Below, in pieces: positions 10,294 through 20,434 of a DNA stretch of 64,000 nt (the stretch's first letter is position 1; each line of letters begins with the position of its first letter). A program made the position numbers and the translations under genes. The notes under the pieces were generated by a model. The model saw nothing but the letters and a program-made list of their open reading frames with translations, was not told the DNA's origin and did no database searches. Source of the stretch: an uncultured Nostocoides sp. (GTDB lineage: Bacteria > Actinomycetota > Actinomycetes > Actinomycetales > Dermatophilaceae); NCBI GenBank assembly GCA_937907685.1, contig CALCXF010000018.1:22171-86170 (forward strand), in the 5' to 3' direction.

Positions 10294-12603
10294 TCAGGGA
10301 GTGGCCGGCTGTGCGGGGTTGGTGACGCTGACGGTCAGCGCACCGGTGGTGCCGGCGGTCACCGTGGCCTTGACGCCGACACCGGCGACCTTGACCGAGT
10401 TCTGCGGCGCGTCGACCGAGTAGTAGGCGTCCTTGATCGTGTCATCGAAGGTCGCCATCGGCCTGCGTGAGGCCTCCGAGTTGCAGGCCTTGACCGTCGG
10501 ATAGGTCGTCACGCCCTTGACCGTCGTCGCCACCTCCTTCTCCAGGCAGACGCCGTCGAGCGTCTCGAGGCCGAAGATCGCGTCGAACGGCTCACGCCGG
10601 TTGCTCGGGCTCGTGCCGTCCGGGTAGGTCAGCGTGTTCGGCCGTGCGTCGACGACCATCGCGTAGCCGGCACCGGGGTGCGTGGCCACGTTGTTGTCGG
10701 CATAGCCCTGGTCGACCATCCACACGAGCATCCCGTTCTGGAACGGGAAGTGCTGCACCTTGTCGGGCGCGGTGTAGGGGTAGCTGAACTGGTACGGCCC
10801 CGTGCGGAGGGTGTCGTCGTAGCCGACGTACTGACGGTTCTCGAGGAGGTAGTACCGCTCGGCGTCGGTCACCTCGGTGCCGGTCGAGGCCTTCCACCCC
10901 TTGACCGTCCAGCCGTTGTCGCCGTTCTCCGCGCCATCGATGACGTCAGTCGCCTGGTCCACGCTGACGGAGATCCTGTCGAGGAAGGCACCGGCCTCGT
11001 TGACGCCCCCATCGGTGGCATACCGGAACTGGAAGAGCGTCGGCGTCGTGGAGTCGGCGGGCCGGTAGGACCAGCGCTTCGACGACCACTTCGTGCCCGA
11101 GCCCGTCAGCGGCTGCCCGACCTGGGTCCACGTGGCACCCCCGTTGGAGGAGTACTCCGCGTAGAGGTAGTCGTAGTTCGCCTCGATGTCGTACCAGAGG
11201 TCCGCCGACACCGTGACCGAGGAGCCCGCGCGCACGCTGCGGGTCAGGGTGTTCTTGAGGTCGTCTCCTCGGCCCGACCACCAGGCCTTGACGCCCTCCG
11301 TCGGAGTGACGTACTCGTCCGTCCGACTCGAGTTGGGCAGGTCGACCTTGACGGCCTGGTAGCCCTTGGACGCCGCGTCCTGGGACGGCGACAGGGTGTA
11401 CGAACCGGACTGCCCGGCCGCCACGGTGGTGTAGTCCAGCCAGCCCAGGTAGAGCTTCTCCTCCGGACCCATCAGGCCGGGGGTGGTCCCGATGCTGCCG
11501 TCTCCGTGACCGAGCCACGAGCCGGAGCTCATGAGCGTCCAGAAGGCCGATCCATTCTCGCCGCCCGCGGTGTCGTAGAAGTCGGGAAGGCCGAGGTCGT
11601 GACCGAACTCGTGCGCGAAGACGCCGAGGCCGCCGTCCTCGGGCTCGACGGTGTAGTCACCGACGAAGTACTTGGAGGCGCCGATCTGGGCGCCGCCGTA
11701 CAGGTTCTGCCGGCCCTCGACCACCGGGCCGGTCGTGCCGTAGTCGGTGGAGTTGACGTACCAGCGGTGGGACCAGATCGCGTCAGCGGGGGCACCGCCT
11801 TCCTCGCCGCCTCCAGCGTGCACTGCCTGGAAGTGGTCGAGGTAGCCGTCCGCCTCGTTGAAGTTGCCGTTCCCGTTGTAGTCGTACCGGTCCCAGACGT
11901 CGAACTGCGAGAGGTAGGCGTCGATCTCCGTCGCGGTCTTGGTCTTCAGCTCGTTGGCGTACCACGCGTCGACCGAGTCCGCGATGAAGGCCCACGCGCC
12001 GCCGTAGTCCTCCACGGCGTTGTCGCCGTAGCTCGAACCGTTACCCGGCACGGTCACCCAGTCGGAGACGGTGTTGATCGCCGTGTACTTGCCCGAGGAG
12101 AGCTTGGTGTAGTAGTCCGCGAACGACTCGCCCGACCCGTTGAACATCTCCTCGTAGTGGGCCGTGTTGAAGTCCTCCACCCAGTACGACGAGTTGTTCA
12201 CCGCCGGGTCCGGCTCGGGGATCCAGTTGTGAAGCGGCCCCGGGGTGGTGCCGAGGCGGCCGGAGCCGGCGTCGCCGAACTCGGCGAGCACGGTGAAGAT
12301 CTTGTCCGTCTTGTCGACGGGGAACTCGACGACGTCGCCCTTACGCGGCGAGAGGGCGACGGTCGCGCCGCCGCCGGTCTGCGCCTTGAGCTGGGCCTTG
12401 CCGTTCTTGAGCAACGCAAGCGCCTTCTCGCGCTTGGCTGTCTGCTCGGCCGTCTTCGGGCCGGGGCGGTTGTCGGAGCGGTGGGCCGCTCCGGTGCTGC
12501 TCGGAGCGTCGTCCGAGGGTTGCGCGGATGCCGGCGCCGAGATGGCGAGAGTGCAGGCAACCGCTGCGGCGCCGGTCAGCGCCACGATGGTGCGTGGGGT
12601 CAC
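10294..12603 (-). CDS. Secreted immune-inhibitor-A-like M6 family metalloprotease
   Basis: Signal peptide MTPRTIVALTGAAAVACTLAISAPASAQ; zinc motif GVFAHEFGHDLGLPDFYD; 769 aa. Confidence 0.9.
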   Translation of the reverse strand: MTPRTIVALTGAAAVACTLAISAPASAQPSDDAPSSTGAAHRSDNRPGPKTAEQTAKREKALALLKNGKAQLKAQTGGGATVALSPRKGDVVEFPVDKTDKIFTVLAEFGDAGSGRLGTTPGPLHNWIPEPDPAVNNSSYWVEDFNTAHYEEMFNGSGESFADYYTKLSSGKYTAINTVSDWVTVPGNGSSYGDNAVEDYGGAWAFIADSVDAWYANELKTKTATEIDAYLSQFDVWDRYDYNGNGNFNEADGYLDHFQAVHAGGGEEGGAPADAIWSHRWYVNSTDYGTTGPVVEGRQNLYGGAQIGASKYFVGDYTVEPEDGGLGVFAHEFGHDLGLPDFYDTAGGENGSAFWTLMSSGSWLGHGDGSIGTTPGLMGPEEKLYLGWLDYTTVAAGQSGSYTLSPSQDAASKGYQAVKVDLPNSSRTDEYVTPTEGVKAWWSGRGDDLKNTLTRSVRAGSSVTVSADLWYDIEANYDYLYAEYSSNGGATWTQVGQPLTGSGTKWSSKRWSYRPADSTTPTLFQFRYATDGGVNEAGAFLDRISVSVDQATDVIDGAENGDNGWTVKGWKASTGTEVTDAERYYLLENRQYVGYDDTLRTGPYQFSYPYTAPDKVQHFPFQNGMLVWMVDQGYADNNVATHPGAGYAMVVDARPNTLTYPDGTSPSNRREPFDAIFGLETLDGVCLEKEVATTVKGVTTYPTVKACNSEASRRPMATFDDTIKDAYYSVDAPQNSVKVAGVGVKATVTAGTTGALTVSVTNPAQPATP

Positions 12604-12773
12604 AGGTCCTCCAGGATGGGTGGGTCAGGCCCGTGGTGGGGGCCCGGAACAGGGAACCACGCCCGGGACGATTCCGCGCGCTGAGCGGTGCAGAAGATTT
12701 TGCGGCCCCACAGGACAGGACCGCCGTTCTTGTCGCGAGAGTCCCTCGGCCCGGGGGTCGCTGAGGGTCGGCA

Positions 12774-12779
12774 TACGAT
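12774..12779 (+). promoter_or_regulatory. Candidate -10 (TACGAT) for leaderless panB
   Basis: TACGAT-N6-ATG. Confidence 0.5.
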
Positions 12780-12785
12780 CGGCTC

Positions 12786-13679
12786 ATGAGCGAGCCCACG
12801 CCGAGCACCCCATCCGCGGTCCCGGTGACGGCGGCCGAGGGCACAGCTCCCTACGGCACGGGCGCGCAGGCCGCCCCGCAGCGGCGTGTGCGCATCCCCC
12901 ACCTGCTCCAGATGAAGGAGCGAGGGCAGCGGTGGGCCATGCTCACGGCATACGACATGTACACCGCGGAGATCTTCGACGAGGCCGGGATCCCTGTCCT
13001 CCTCGTCGGGGACAGCGCCGGAAACAACGTCTATGGCTTCGAGACGACGGTCCCTGTCACCGTCGACCACCTCGTGCCGCTGTGCCGCGCGGTCACCAGC
13101 GCGGCGAAGCACGCGATGGTCGTCGCCGACCTTCCCTTCGGCTCCTACCAGGCGAGCCCGCAGCAGGCGCTAGCGACCGCCACGCGCTTCATGAAGGAGG
13201 GGATGGCGCACGCGGTCAAGCTCGAGGGCGGGGCACCCATGGTGCCGGAGGTCGAGCTGCTGGTGCGTGCCGGCATCCCGGTCATGGGCCACATCGGCTT
13301 CACCCCGCAGAGCGAGCACGTGCTCGGCGGCTACAAGGTCCAGGGACGCGGCTCGGGGGCCGACAAGCTCATGGAGGACGCCCTCGCGCTGGAGTCGGCC
13401 GGCTGCTTCGCCGTCGTCATGGAGATGGTCCCGGCACCGGTTGCGGCGAAGGTGACCGAGGCGCTGCGCATCCCGACGATCGGCATCGGCGCCGGGCCGC
13501 ACTGCGACGCCCAGGTCCTCGTGTGGCAGGACATGGCGGGCCTTCGCGGTGGGCGCGCGCCACGCTTCGTCAAGAAGTACGCCGACCTGCGCGCCGACCT
13601 CAAGGGCGCGGCCGGAACCTATGCGGCAGAGGTCGCCTCGGGAGTCTTCCCCGCGACCGAGCACTCGTTCGAGTCCTGA
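12786..13679 (+). CDS. panB: 3-methyl-2-oxobutanoate hydroxymethyltransferase
   Basis: [45 protein letters not shown]...[22 protein letters not shown]. Confidence 0.95.
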   Translation: MSEPTPSTPSAVPVTAAEGTAPYGTGAQAAPQRRVRIPHLLQMKERGQRWAMLTAYDMYTAEIFDEAGIPVLLVGDSAGNNVYGFETTVPVTVDHLVPLCRAVTSAAKHAMVVADLPFGSYQASPQQALATATRFMKEGMAHAVKLEGGAPMVPEVELLVRAGIPVMGHIGFTPQSEHVLGGYKVQGRGSGADKLMEDALALESAGCFAVVMEMVPAPVAAKVTEALRIPTIGIGAGPHCDAQVLVWQDMAGLRGGRAPRFVKKYADLRADLKGAAGTYAAEVASGVFPATEHSFES

Positions 13680-13692
13680 GGGTCAGACCGAC

Positions 13693-14334
13693 ATGTGGCC
13701 CATGGACACCCCGAACGCGCCGTCCCGCACGCGCTGGTCGGCGCTGATGAGCGGCCCGGAGGCTGCGTTCACCTACCGCAAGCGCTTCCTGGACCTCGAG
13801 AGCTCGGGTGAGGACATCCATGGCGAGGCCCGCTTCGTCACCGAGCTCGTCCCGCCGCCGTCCCGGGTGCTCGATGCCGGCTGCGGCTTCGGCCGGGTCG
13901 CCAGCAAGCTCACCCGGCTCGGGCACACCGCCATCGGCGTCGACGCCGACGAGCACCTCATCGCGCTCGCCTCCGAGGACCCCGACACCCGGTTCTTCGT
14001 CGCCGACCTCGCGACCCTGCACCTGCGCACCGAGCAGGAGTTCCACGCCGTCGTCATGGCGGGCAACGTCGTGACGTACCTCGCAGACGGCACCCTGCCG
14101 GCTGTGCTGGAGCGGCTGTCGGCGCACCTTGCGCCCGGCGGCTACCTCGTCTCCGGGTTCGGGCTTGCGGGATCGGTACCGGACGGCGCCGCTGCGGTCG
14201 ACCTGAGGACGTACGACCGGCTGGCCGAGGCGGTCGGGCTGTCGTTCATCGCCCGCTACTCCACGTGGGACAAGGACCCCTTCTGGCCGACCAGCACGTA
14301 TGCCGTGTCGGTGCACCGCCGCACGCGCGGCTGA
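13693..14334 (+). CDS. Class I SAM-dependent methyltransferase
   Basis: VLDAGCGFGRVASKLTRLGHTAIGVDADEHLI. Confidence 0.85.
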   Translation: MWPMDTPNAPSRTRWSALMSGPEAAFTYRKRFLDLESSGEDIHGEARFVTELVPPPSRVLDAGCGFGRVASKLTRLGHTAIGVDADEHLIALASEDPDTRFFVADLATLHLRTEQEFHAVVMAGNVVTYLADGTLPAVLERLSAHLAPGGYLVSGFGLAGSVPDGAAAVDLRTYDRLAEAVGLSFIARYSTWDKDPFWPTSTYAVSVHRRTRG

Positions 14335-14359
14335 CGGCCCCGTCGCCCGGGCGCCGCGC

Positions 14360-14566
14360 TCAGTCCTCGTGGTCCTCGTCGTCCCACGTGCCTCCAGCGG
14401 CCCACTTCCTGTCCTCGGCGTCCCACTCCTCGGTCTTGGACCGGGCGGTCTCGAGCGCGTGCGTCGCCGCCTCCTCCGTCTCGTAGGGGCCCATGACAGT
14501 GGCGCCCCGGCTGCGCGTCTCGTCGGTCTCGACCCGGCCGGTGTCGACGTTGAACCAGTACCGCAT
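14360..14566 (-). CDS. Small conserved hypothetical protein
   Basis: [69 protein letters not shown] upstream. Confidence 0.7.
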   Translation of the reverse strand: MRYWFNVDTGRVETDETRSRGATVMGPYETEEAATHALETARSKTEEWDAEDRKWAAGGTWDDEDHED

Positions 14567-14596
14567 CGCGCTCCTCCTCGTCCACGGCGTGGTGCC

Positions 14597-14602
14597 TAGA
14601 CT
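14597..14602 (+). promoter_or_regulatory. Candidate -10 (TAGACT) for leaderless map
   Basis: TAGACT-N7-ATG. Confidence 0.5.
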
Positions 14603-14609
14603 CCACCGT

Positions 14610-15482
14610 ATGCCGTTGACGTACGCCTCCGTGGCCCCCGGCGCGCTCTCGCCACGACGTCCCGTCCCGGTGACCATCCCCCGTCCCGAGTATGTCGACC
14701 GACCCGCTCCAGCGCGCTACACCGGACCCGAGGTCAAGGACGCCGAGACGATCGAGAAGATGCGCGTCGCCGGTCGGATCGCGGCCGACGCCATGGCCGC
14801 CGCGGCATCCGTCATCGCCCCCGGCGTCACCACCGACGAGGTCGACCGGATCGGGCACGAGTACCTCGTGGACCACGGCGCCTACCCGTCGACGCTGGGC
14901 TACAAGGGCTTCCCGAAGTCCCTGTGCACGTCGGTCAACGAGGTCGTCTGCCACGGCATCCCGGACAACCGCCCACTCGAGGACGGCGACATCGTCAACA
15001 TCGACATCACCGCCTTCGTGGAGGGGGTCCACGGGGACACCGACGCGACGTACCTCGTCGGCGAGGTCGACGAGGAGTCCCGGCTGCTCGTCGAGCGCAC
15101 CCACGAGGCGATGATGCGGGGTATCCGCGCGGCCGTCCCCGGGCGCGCGATCAACGTCATCGGTCGGGTCATCGAGTCGTACGCCCGGCGCTTCGGCTAC
15201 GGGGTCGTCCGCGACTTCACGGGGCACGGGATCGGCACGGCGTTCCACAGCGGACTGGTCGTTCCCCACTACGACGCGGCACCGGCATACGGGACCGTCA
15301 TGGAGGCCGGCATGACCTTCACCGTCGAGCCGATGCTCAACCTCGGCACCCCCGAGTGGGAGATGTGGGACGACGGGTGGACGGTCGTCACACGCGACCG
15401 TCGCCGTTCGGCACAGTTCGAGCACACCATCCTCGTGACCGACCACGGACCCGAGATCCTCACCCAGGGAGACCCAGCATGA
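14610..15482 (+). CDS. map: Type I methionyl aminopeptidase
   Basis: [41 protein letters not shown]...[14 protein letters not shown]...MTFTVEPML. Confidence 0.95.
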   Translation: MPLTYASVAPGALSPRRPVPVTIPRPEYVDRPAPARYTGPEVKDAETIEKMRVAGRIAADAMAAAASVIAPGVTTDEVDRIGHEYLVDHGAYPSTLGYKGFPKSLCTSVNEVVCHGIPDNRPLEDGDIVNIDITAFVEGVHGDTDATYLVGEVDEESRLLVERTHEAMMRGIRAAVPGRAINVIGRVIESYARRFGYGVVRDFTGHGIGTAFHSGLVVPHYDAAPAYGTVMEAGMTFTVEPMLNLGTPEWEMWDDGWTVVTRDRRRSAQFEHTILVTDHGPEILTQGDPA

Positions 15483-16258
15483 GCACAGCCAAGCCCCTCG
15501 GCATCGACGTCGGCGGCAGCGGGATCAAGGGTGCGCCGGTCGACCTCGAGAAGGGCGCCTTCGCGCAGGATCGGCTCAAGATCGAGACGCCGGAGGTGTC
15601 GACCCCGCAGGCCGTCTGCGAGGTCATCGCGCAGATCGTCGACCGGTTCGACGAGGTCCACGACGGCTCGCCCATCGGCGTGACGATCCCCGGTGTCGTC
15701 CAGCACGGGGTGGTCAAGACCGCGGCCAACATCGACAAGTCGTGGATCGAGTGCGAGATCGAGAAGCTCCTCGAGGACCGCCTGCAGCATGACGTCGTCG
15801 TGGTCAACGACGCGGACGCAGCCGGGGTGGGGGAGCTGTCGTTCGGGGCCGCCAGGGGTCAGGACGGTCTCGTCATCCTCACCACGCTGGGCACGGGGAT
15901 CGGCACGGCGGTCATCAACCGCGGCGTCCTCGTGCCCAACTCCGAGCTGGGGCACCTGGAGATCGACGGCGTCGATGCGGAGACGGTGACGGCCAGCTCG
16001 GCCAAGAGCCGCGAGGGGCTGAGCTACGAGGAGTGGGCCAAACGCCTCCAGCGCTACTACCGATACCTCGAGGACCTGCTGTGGCCGGACCTGATCGTCG
16101 TCGGAGGCGGGGTGTCCCGCAAGGCGGAGAAGTACCTCCCGCACCTCGATCTGCGGACGCCGATCGTGCCGGCGACCCTCGAGAACGCCGCCGGCATCAT
16201 CGGCGCCGCCGTGCTGGCGACCCAGACCCAGGAGGAGCGCGGCCGGCACCTCGACTGA
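15479..16258 (+). CDS. ppgK: Polyphosphate glucokinase (ROK family)
   Basis: [20 protein letters not shown]...[15 protein letters not shown]...[20 protein letters not shown] overlap with map. Confidence 0.93.
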   Translation: MSTAKPLGIDVGGSGIKGAPVDLEKGAFAQDRLKIETPEVSTPQAVCEVIAQIVDRFDEVHDGSPIGVTIPGVVQHGVVKTAANIDKSWIECEIEKLLEDRLQHDVVVVNDADAAGVGELSFGAARGQDGLVILTTLGTGIGTAVINRGVLVPNSELGHLEIDGVDAETVTASSAKSREGLSYEEWAKRLQRYYRYLEDLLWPDLIVVGGGVSRKAEKYLPHLDLRTPIVPATLENAAGIIGAAVLATQTQEERGRHLD

Positions 16259-16918
16259 TCACTGACCGGCGCGGAACTCCACCCCGCCGGCACCGGCGAG
16301 GTCGTGGATGCGGGTGGTCGGGGAGCCGAGCCGTTCGGCCTGCCCGAGGTACAGCTCGCGCCCCTTGTCCCTGAGCAACCCGTCGTGCACGGGCACCGCA
16401 TGGGCGGCCCCGAGCCGTCGCAGGAACGCCGTCATGTCGCGGCTGCGCTGCCACGGGGCCTGGAGAGGGAAGGCCAGGACGTCGACCCGGCCCGGCTCGC
16501 CGTCGAGGGCGTCACCCGGGTGGAAGAAGGACGGCTCGCCGTCGGCGTCGAGGCGGACCCCGACGTTGGTGACCCGTGGGAGCTCGTCATGGATCAGGGC
16601 ATGCTGCTGCCCGACCGGCGTCACGGTCACCGGCCCCAGTGCAGTCGGGGTGCCTCCGTGCTCACGCGCCTCCACTCCGGCGCGGCCCAGGATCTCCACG
16701 CTCTGTGGGTCGCAGAGCACGACCGCTCCCGGGCTGGACGCCACGATGCCGGGCAGTCGGTCGGGGTCGAGGTGGTCGGCGTGCTGGTGCGTGACGACCA
16801 CGCCATCGAGGTCACCCACCCCTGACAGGTCCTCGGCGAGGGTTCCGGGGTCGAGGAGGATCCGGCAGTCGGCCATCTCCACGAGGAGGCACGCGTGTCC
16901 GAGGTGGGTGATCCGCAT
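16259..16918 (-). CDS. MBL-fold metal-dependent hydrolase
   Basis: MRITHLGHACLLVEMADCRILLDPG...VVTHQHADHLD...FHPGDAL. Confidence 0.88.
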   Translation of the reverse strand: MRITHLGHACLLVEMADCRILLDPGTLAEDLSGVGDLDGVVVTHQHADHLDPDRLPGIVASSPGAVVLCDPQSVEILGRAGVEAREHGGTPTALGPVTVTPVGQQHALIHDELPRVTNVGVRLDADGEPSFFHPGDALDGEPGRVDVLAFPLQAPWQRSRDMTAFLRRLGAAHAVPVHDGLLRDKGRELYLGQAERLGSPTTRIHDLAGAGGVEFRAGQ

Positions 16919-16924
16919 CCATCC

Positions 16925-16930
16925 ACCGTA
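16925..16930 (-). promoter_or_regulatory. Candidate -10 (TACGGT) for leaderless MBL hydrolase gene
   Basis: TACGGT-N6-ATG. Confidence 0.45.
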
Positions 16931-16936
16931 TGCCGG

Positions 16937-17632
16937 TCAGCCGACGGCGGGCTCGTTGTGGTGCTGCGCGTCGGGCGGGTGCGGCGATGACGTGGCATCG
17001 CCCCCGTCGAGGGCGTCGAGGAGGTCGGCGGCCCGGCGCAGGTCGCGCGGAAGCACGGTGGTGCGAGGTGGGGTCCGGGGCAGGGTCGCTGCACCTTCCC
17101 CGGCGAGGAAGAGCGGCAGGCGCGCGCCGAGGCGGGACAGGGACGGCATCCGGGACTCGAAGGCGGAGCGACGCACGCCCGCCAGGACGCAGGCGTCTGC
17201 GTTCAGGAAGCGCACGGCCTGCCCGATCGCGGTCATCGGGGTGTTCGCCCCCAGGCTCACGACCCGCCAACGCCGCGCGTGCAGCATCGCGCCGAAGAGC
17301 TCGAGCGGGAGGTCGTGCAGCTCGTGGGGCGGGCACGCGAGGACGACGGTGCGCATCTGCTTTCCCTGGACCGGCATCCGGAGCTCTCCGAGTACCCCAC
17401 GGAAGGAGCTCGACACGAAGTGCTCGTGGAGGACGCCCAGCTCACCGCTCTGCCAGCGGTCACCCACCTCGCGAAGCACGGGGATGACGACCTCCGTGAC
17501 GGTGTCGTCCACTCCGGAGCCGAGCAGCGACTGAAGGAGGACGTCGCGGACGGTGCCACCGTCCAGGTCACGCACCGCCCCCATGACGGTGCCCCTGGCC
17601 GCGGCGTGGTCGATCCGTTCGTGCTCGTGCAT
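16937..17632 (-). CDS. Stand-alone B12-binding-domain protein with CarH-type Wx9EH cap motif, no MerR HTH
   Basis: W-QSGELGVLH-EH (W-x9-EH), then CPPHELHDLPLELFGAMLHARRWRVVSLGANTP (ExH of the B12-binding loop). Confidence 0.75.
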   Translation of the reverse strand: MHEHERIDHAAARGTVMGAVRDLDGGTVRDVLLQSLLGSGVDDTVTEVVIPVLREVGDRWQSGELGVLHEHFVSSSFRGVLGELRMPVQGKQMRTVVLACPPHELHDLPLELFGAMLHARRWRVVSLGANTPMTAIGQAVRFLNADACVLAGVRRSAFESRMPSLSRLGARLPLFLAGEGAATLPRTPPRTTVLPRDLRRAADLLDALDGGDATSSPHPPDAQHHNEPAVG

Positions 17633-17768
17633 GGCAGCCCCTTCCGTGCCGTGAACGGCCCACGGGCACGCTACGACACCCGTGGGGCCGTGGGGCGCAG
17701 ACCGACGCGGGTGCGTGGGCCGCCGGTCGGCCGTCCGGAGAGCCGTGACGCCACGCGCGCGAAGTCGC

Positions 17769-17774
17769 TAGCGT
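17769..17774 (+). promoter_or_regulatory. Candidate -10 (TAGCGT) for leaderless DUF2971-like gene
   Basis: TAGCGT-N6-ATG. Confidence 0.45.
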
Positions 17775-17780
17775 GACCGC

Positions 17781-18734
17781 ATGTCCACTCCCTTCGGGGC
17801 GGCCGACCCGGGAAGGGAGGCCTGCCTGTCCTGGCTCAAGCGGCGGCTGGACGCCGACGTGCAGCAGGCCCCGGACCTGCTCTGGCACTACACGGATGCC
17901 GGCGGCCTGTTGGGAATCGTCGGGCACGAGCGCATGTGGGCGACGCAGACGAGCTTCCTCAACGACTCCACCGAGCTGGCGTACGGCGTCGAACTGGTGA
18001 CGAAGGCGATGGCGACGTACGACCCCCAGTACCTCAAGGAGGGCACCGCGCGCTTCCTCGAGGACGTCTTCGACCCGCAGCGAGCGTCTCTGCCGAGGTG
18101 GCTGGACGCGAACCTCGACGTCTACGTCACGTGCTTCTGCGAGGACGGGGACCTCCTGAGCCAGTGGCGGGCGTACGCGGGGCGGGACAACGCCGGTGGA
18201 TACGCCATCGGCATGGGTACGGACCCCCCGATGCAGGGCTGGCCCCAGGAGTCCCCCGGAGACCATGACGTGGCCATCCGACGTGTGCTCTACGACCCCG
18301 TCGAGCAGGAAGCGGCCTGTCACGAGCTGATCGACACGTTGGTACCCATCATCGACGCCGATCCGGAGGACCGTGAGCTGCAGAAGTCCTTCGCGCACAA
18401 CCTGCTCAGCGGTGTCGTGGAGTTCGCCTCGTGGTGCAAGGACCCCGCGTTCGAGGAGGAGCACGAGTGGCGGATCGTCTACGTGCGCAACAACGACAGC
18501 TCCAAGCTCCCGGTCCGCCATCGCATGTCGAGGGGTCTGCTGGTGCCCTACGTCGAGCTGGAGCTCCCCTGTCCCGTCGAGCCACTGAGGGGCCACCTGC
18601 CGCTGCAGTCCATCCGCCTCGGGCCTGGTCCCGAGCCGGCCCTGAAGCTGCGCGGCGTGCAGACGTTCCTCTCCAACTTTCCGCATTTCGCCGACGTGCG
18701 ACTGGAAGGATCGGCCGCCCCCCTGCGCATGTGA
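17781..18734 (+). CDS. DUF2971-like protein
   Basis: LWHYTDAGGLLGIVGHERMWATQTSFLNDSTELAYG...VYVTCFCEDGDLLSQWRAYAG. Confidence 0.75.
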   Translation: MSTPFGAADPGREACLSWLKRRLDADVQQAPDLLWHYTDAGGLLGIVGHERMWATQTSFLNDSTELAYGVELVTKAMATYDPQYLKEGTARFLEDVFDPQRASLPRWLDANLDVYVTCFCEDGDLLSQWRAYAGRDNAGGYAIGMGTDPPMQGWPQESPGDHDVAIRRVLYDPVEQEAACHELIDTLVPIIDADPEDRELQKSFAHNLLSGVVEFASWCKDPAFEEEHEWRIVYVRNNDSSKLPVRHRMSRGLLVPYVELELPCPVEPLRGHLPLQSIRLGPGPEPALKLRGVQTFLSNFPHFADVRLEGSAAPLRM

Positions 18735-18838
18735 GGAGAGGGCCCCAGCACCCCCGACCACCCAGCCACGTCCGGTGCCCTGCCCCACAGTGCCGTCGCC
18801 AGGGTGCTCTTGTCCCCGAGAAGGAGGATGGTGGACTC

Positions 18839-19630
18839 GTGCAGATCCCGAGTGGCCGGGGCATCGATGCCTGGCCCGAAGACCCGGAGGATCTCCGGCG
18901 GACCGCCGAGATCCTCGGCCAGATCACGCGCGACACCCACGACAACGACTCCGGAGTGAGCCTCGACCTCCTGGTCAAGCAGGCCGTCCGCCTGGTTCCC
19001 AACGCGGAAGGGGCCAGCGTGACCACGCTGAGCAGGGGGACGTTCCACACGGTGGCCAGCACCTCACCGACCGTCGTGGAGGTGGACCGGCTGCAGTACG
19101 AGCACGGGAGCGGCCCGTGCGTTGACGCGGTCCTCGAGGACGGCATCTTCACCACGGGCAATGTGGCTCGAGAGCCCCGGTGGCACCCGTTCGGAGCACG
19201 GGTCCACGAGCGCTTCGGGATCACCAGCATGCTGGCCCTGCGCCTCCACCTCCTCGACGGGAGCGACACCATCGCGGGACTCAACCTCTCGTCGACCAGG
19301 CCGGACGCGTTCACGGAGGCCGACGTGGACCGCGCCCGACTCCTGGCGACGCACTGCGCGCTCCTCGTCACGGCCACCCAGGCAAGCGACATGGCGGTCG
19401 AGCTCTTCCAGACCCTGAAGGGCAACCGTCAGATCGGCATCGCCGTCGGCATCCTCATGGCACGACGGAACCTCACCCGGGACCAGGCGTTCGACATCCT
19501 GCGGTACGCGACCCAGAACTCCAACCGGACGCTCCAGGAAGTCGCCGCCGAGGTGGCTGACACCGGCGCGGACCCCGAGGTGGACACCTCGGTGGACTCA
19601 GGCGGGGCAGACGCAGCCCGAGGTCAGTGA
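18839..19630 (+). CDS. GAF and ANTAR domain-containing putative RNA-binding antiterminator (paralogue 1)
   Basis: GAF region VTTLSRGTFHTVASTSPTVVEVDRLQYEHGSGPCVDAVLEDGIFTTGNV; C-terminal ANTAR LFQTLKGNRQIGIAVGILMARRNLTRDQAFDILRYATQNSNRTLQEVAAEV; AAGGAGG SD before GTG 18839. Confidence 0.85.
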   Translation: MQIPSGRGIDAWPEDPEDLRRTAEILGQITRDTHDNDSGVSLDLLVKQAVRLVPNAEGASVTTLSRGTFHTVASTSPTVVEVDRLQYEHGSGPCVDAVLEDGIFTTGNVAREPRWHPFGARVHERFGITSMLALRLHLLDGSDTIAGLNLSSTRPDAFTEADVDRARLLATHCALLVTATQASDMAVELFQTLKGNRQIGIAVGILMARRNLTRDQAFDILRYATQNSNRTLQEVAAEVADTGADPEVDTSVDSGGADAARGQ

Positions 19631-19697
19631 CCCGGCGGCGGTGGGCGAGGCGGCAGGTCGGTCGGCTGACGCCCAGCCGTGGGCACCGCCATGATCC

Positions 19698-20198
19698 TCA
19701 GCGGACCCCGGTGAAGAATCGCTCGAGGAACACCTCGGCCTGTTCCTCCGGAGAGCGGCGGGACAGCAGGGCAGCGGTCTCCACGGCGAAGACAAGGCGC
19801 TCGGCAAGACCTCGGGCGAGCACGTCGCCATGGTCCGCGATGATCCCCTTGGCCCACCGCATCGCCTGAGGATGCCCCCCCACACCCCAGGACGCGAGGA
19901 TCGCGTTGGTGGTCGCGCCCGGCCGGTCCCGCCACGGGACCACGCGGGAGACGAGGGAGATCGTCGTGGCGGTGCGTACCCCGAGCACCCGAGCCAGGTC
20001 GTCCAGTGCGCCCCACGTCAGGGCAACGGCAGCCACGGCCCCGTGCATCCCCCGCTCGCCCACCGCGGCCACGAAGTCGGACAGGCGCTGTCCGTCCTTG
20101 GCCGCACGGTCCGGCTCCATGAGCAGAGCGCGCACGAGGGGCTCGATGTCGCTGTACGTCGCCCAGAATTCGGGCAGTTGGAAGTCCTCAAGGCTCAT
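19698..20198 (-). CDS. Hypothetical protein
   Basis: 166-aa ORF MSLEDFQLPEFWATYSDIEPLVRALLMEPD... Confidence 0.6.
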   Translation of the reverse strand: MSLEDFQLPEFWATYSDIEPLVRALLMEPDRAAKDGQRLSDFVAAVGERGMHGAVAAVALTWGALDDLARVLGVRTATTISLVSRVVPWRDRPGATTNAILASWGVGGHPQAMRWAKGIIADHGDVLARGLAERLVFAVETAALLSRRSPEEQAEVFLERFFTGVR

Positions 20199-20434
20199 GG
20201 GTTGGCTACCGGCTCGCGTGCTTTCGTCGGGCTACACCTACCCGCTTCAGTGTGCCGTGCCACAGGGCGTCAGGGGCCTTTGAGCGCCCCGGCAGTGGGC
20301 GGAATCCTCGGTCCGCCCTCGGGCCGAGCCGGTATGGCCGCCTCAGGGCGAATGCCGACGACCGCCGCGTACCTGCTGACGGGGGTGTCCGCTCGGGACG
20401 CAGGTCTACGTGCTTCCCGAGCAGACAGCCGGGT

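Noticed and set aside
10678-12684. 668-aa + strand ORF opposite the M6 protease
   Set aside because: Antisense shadow with biased composition, no domain signature
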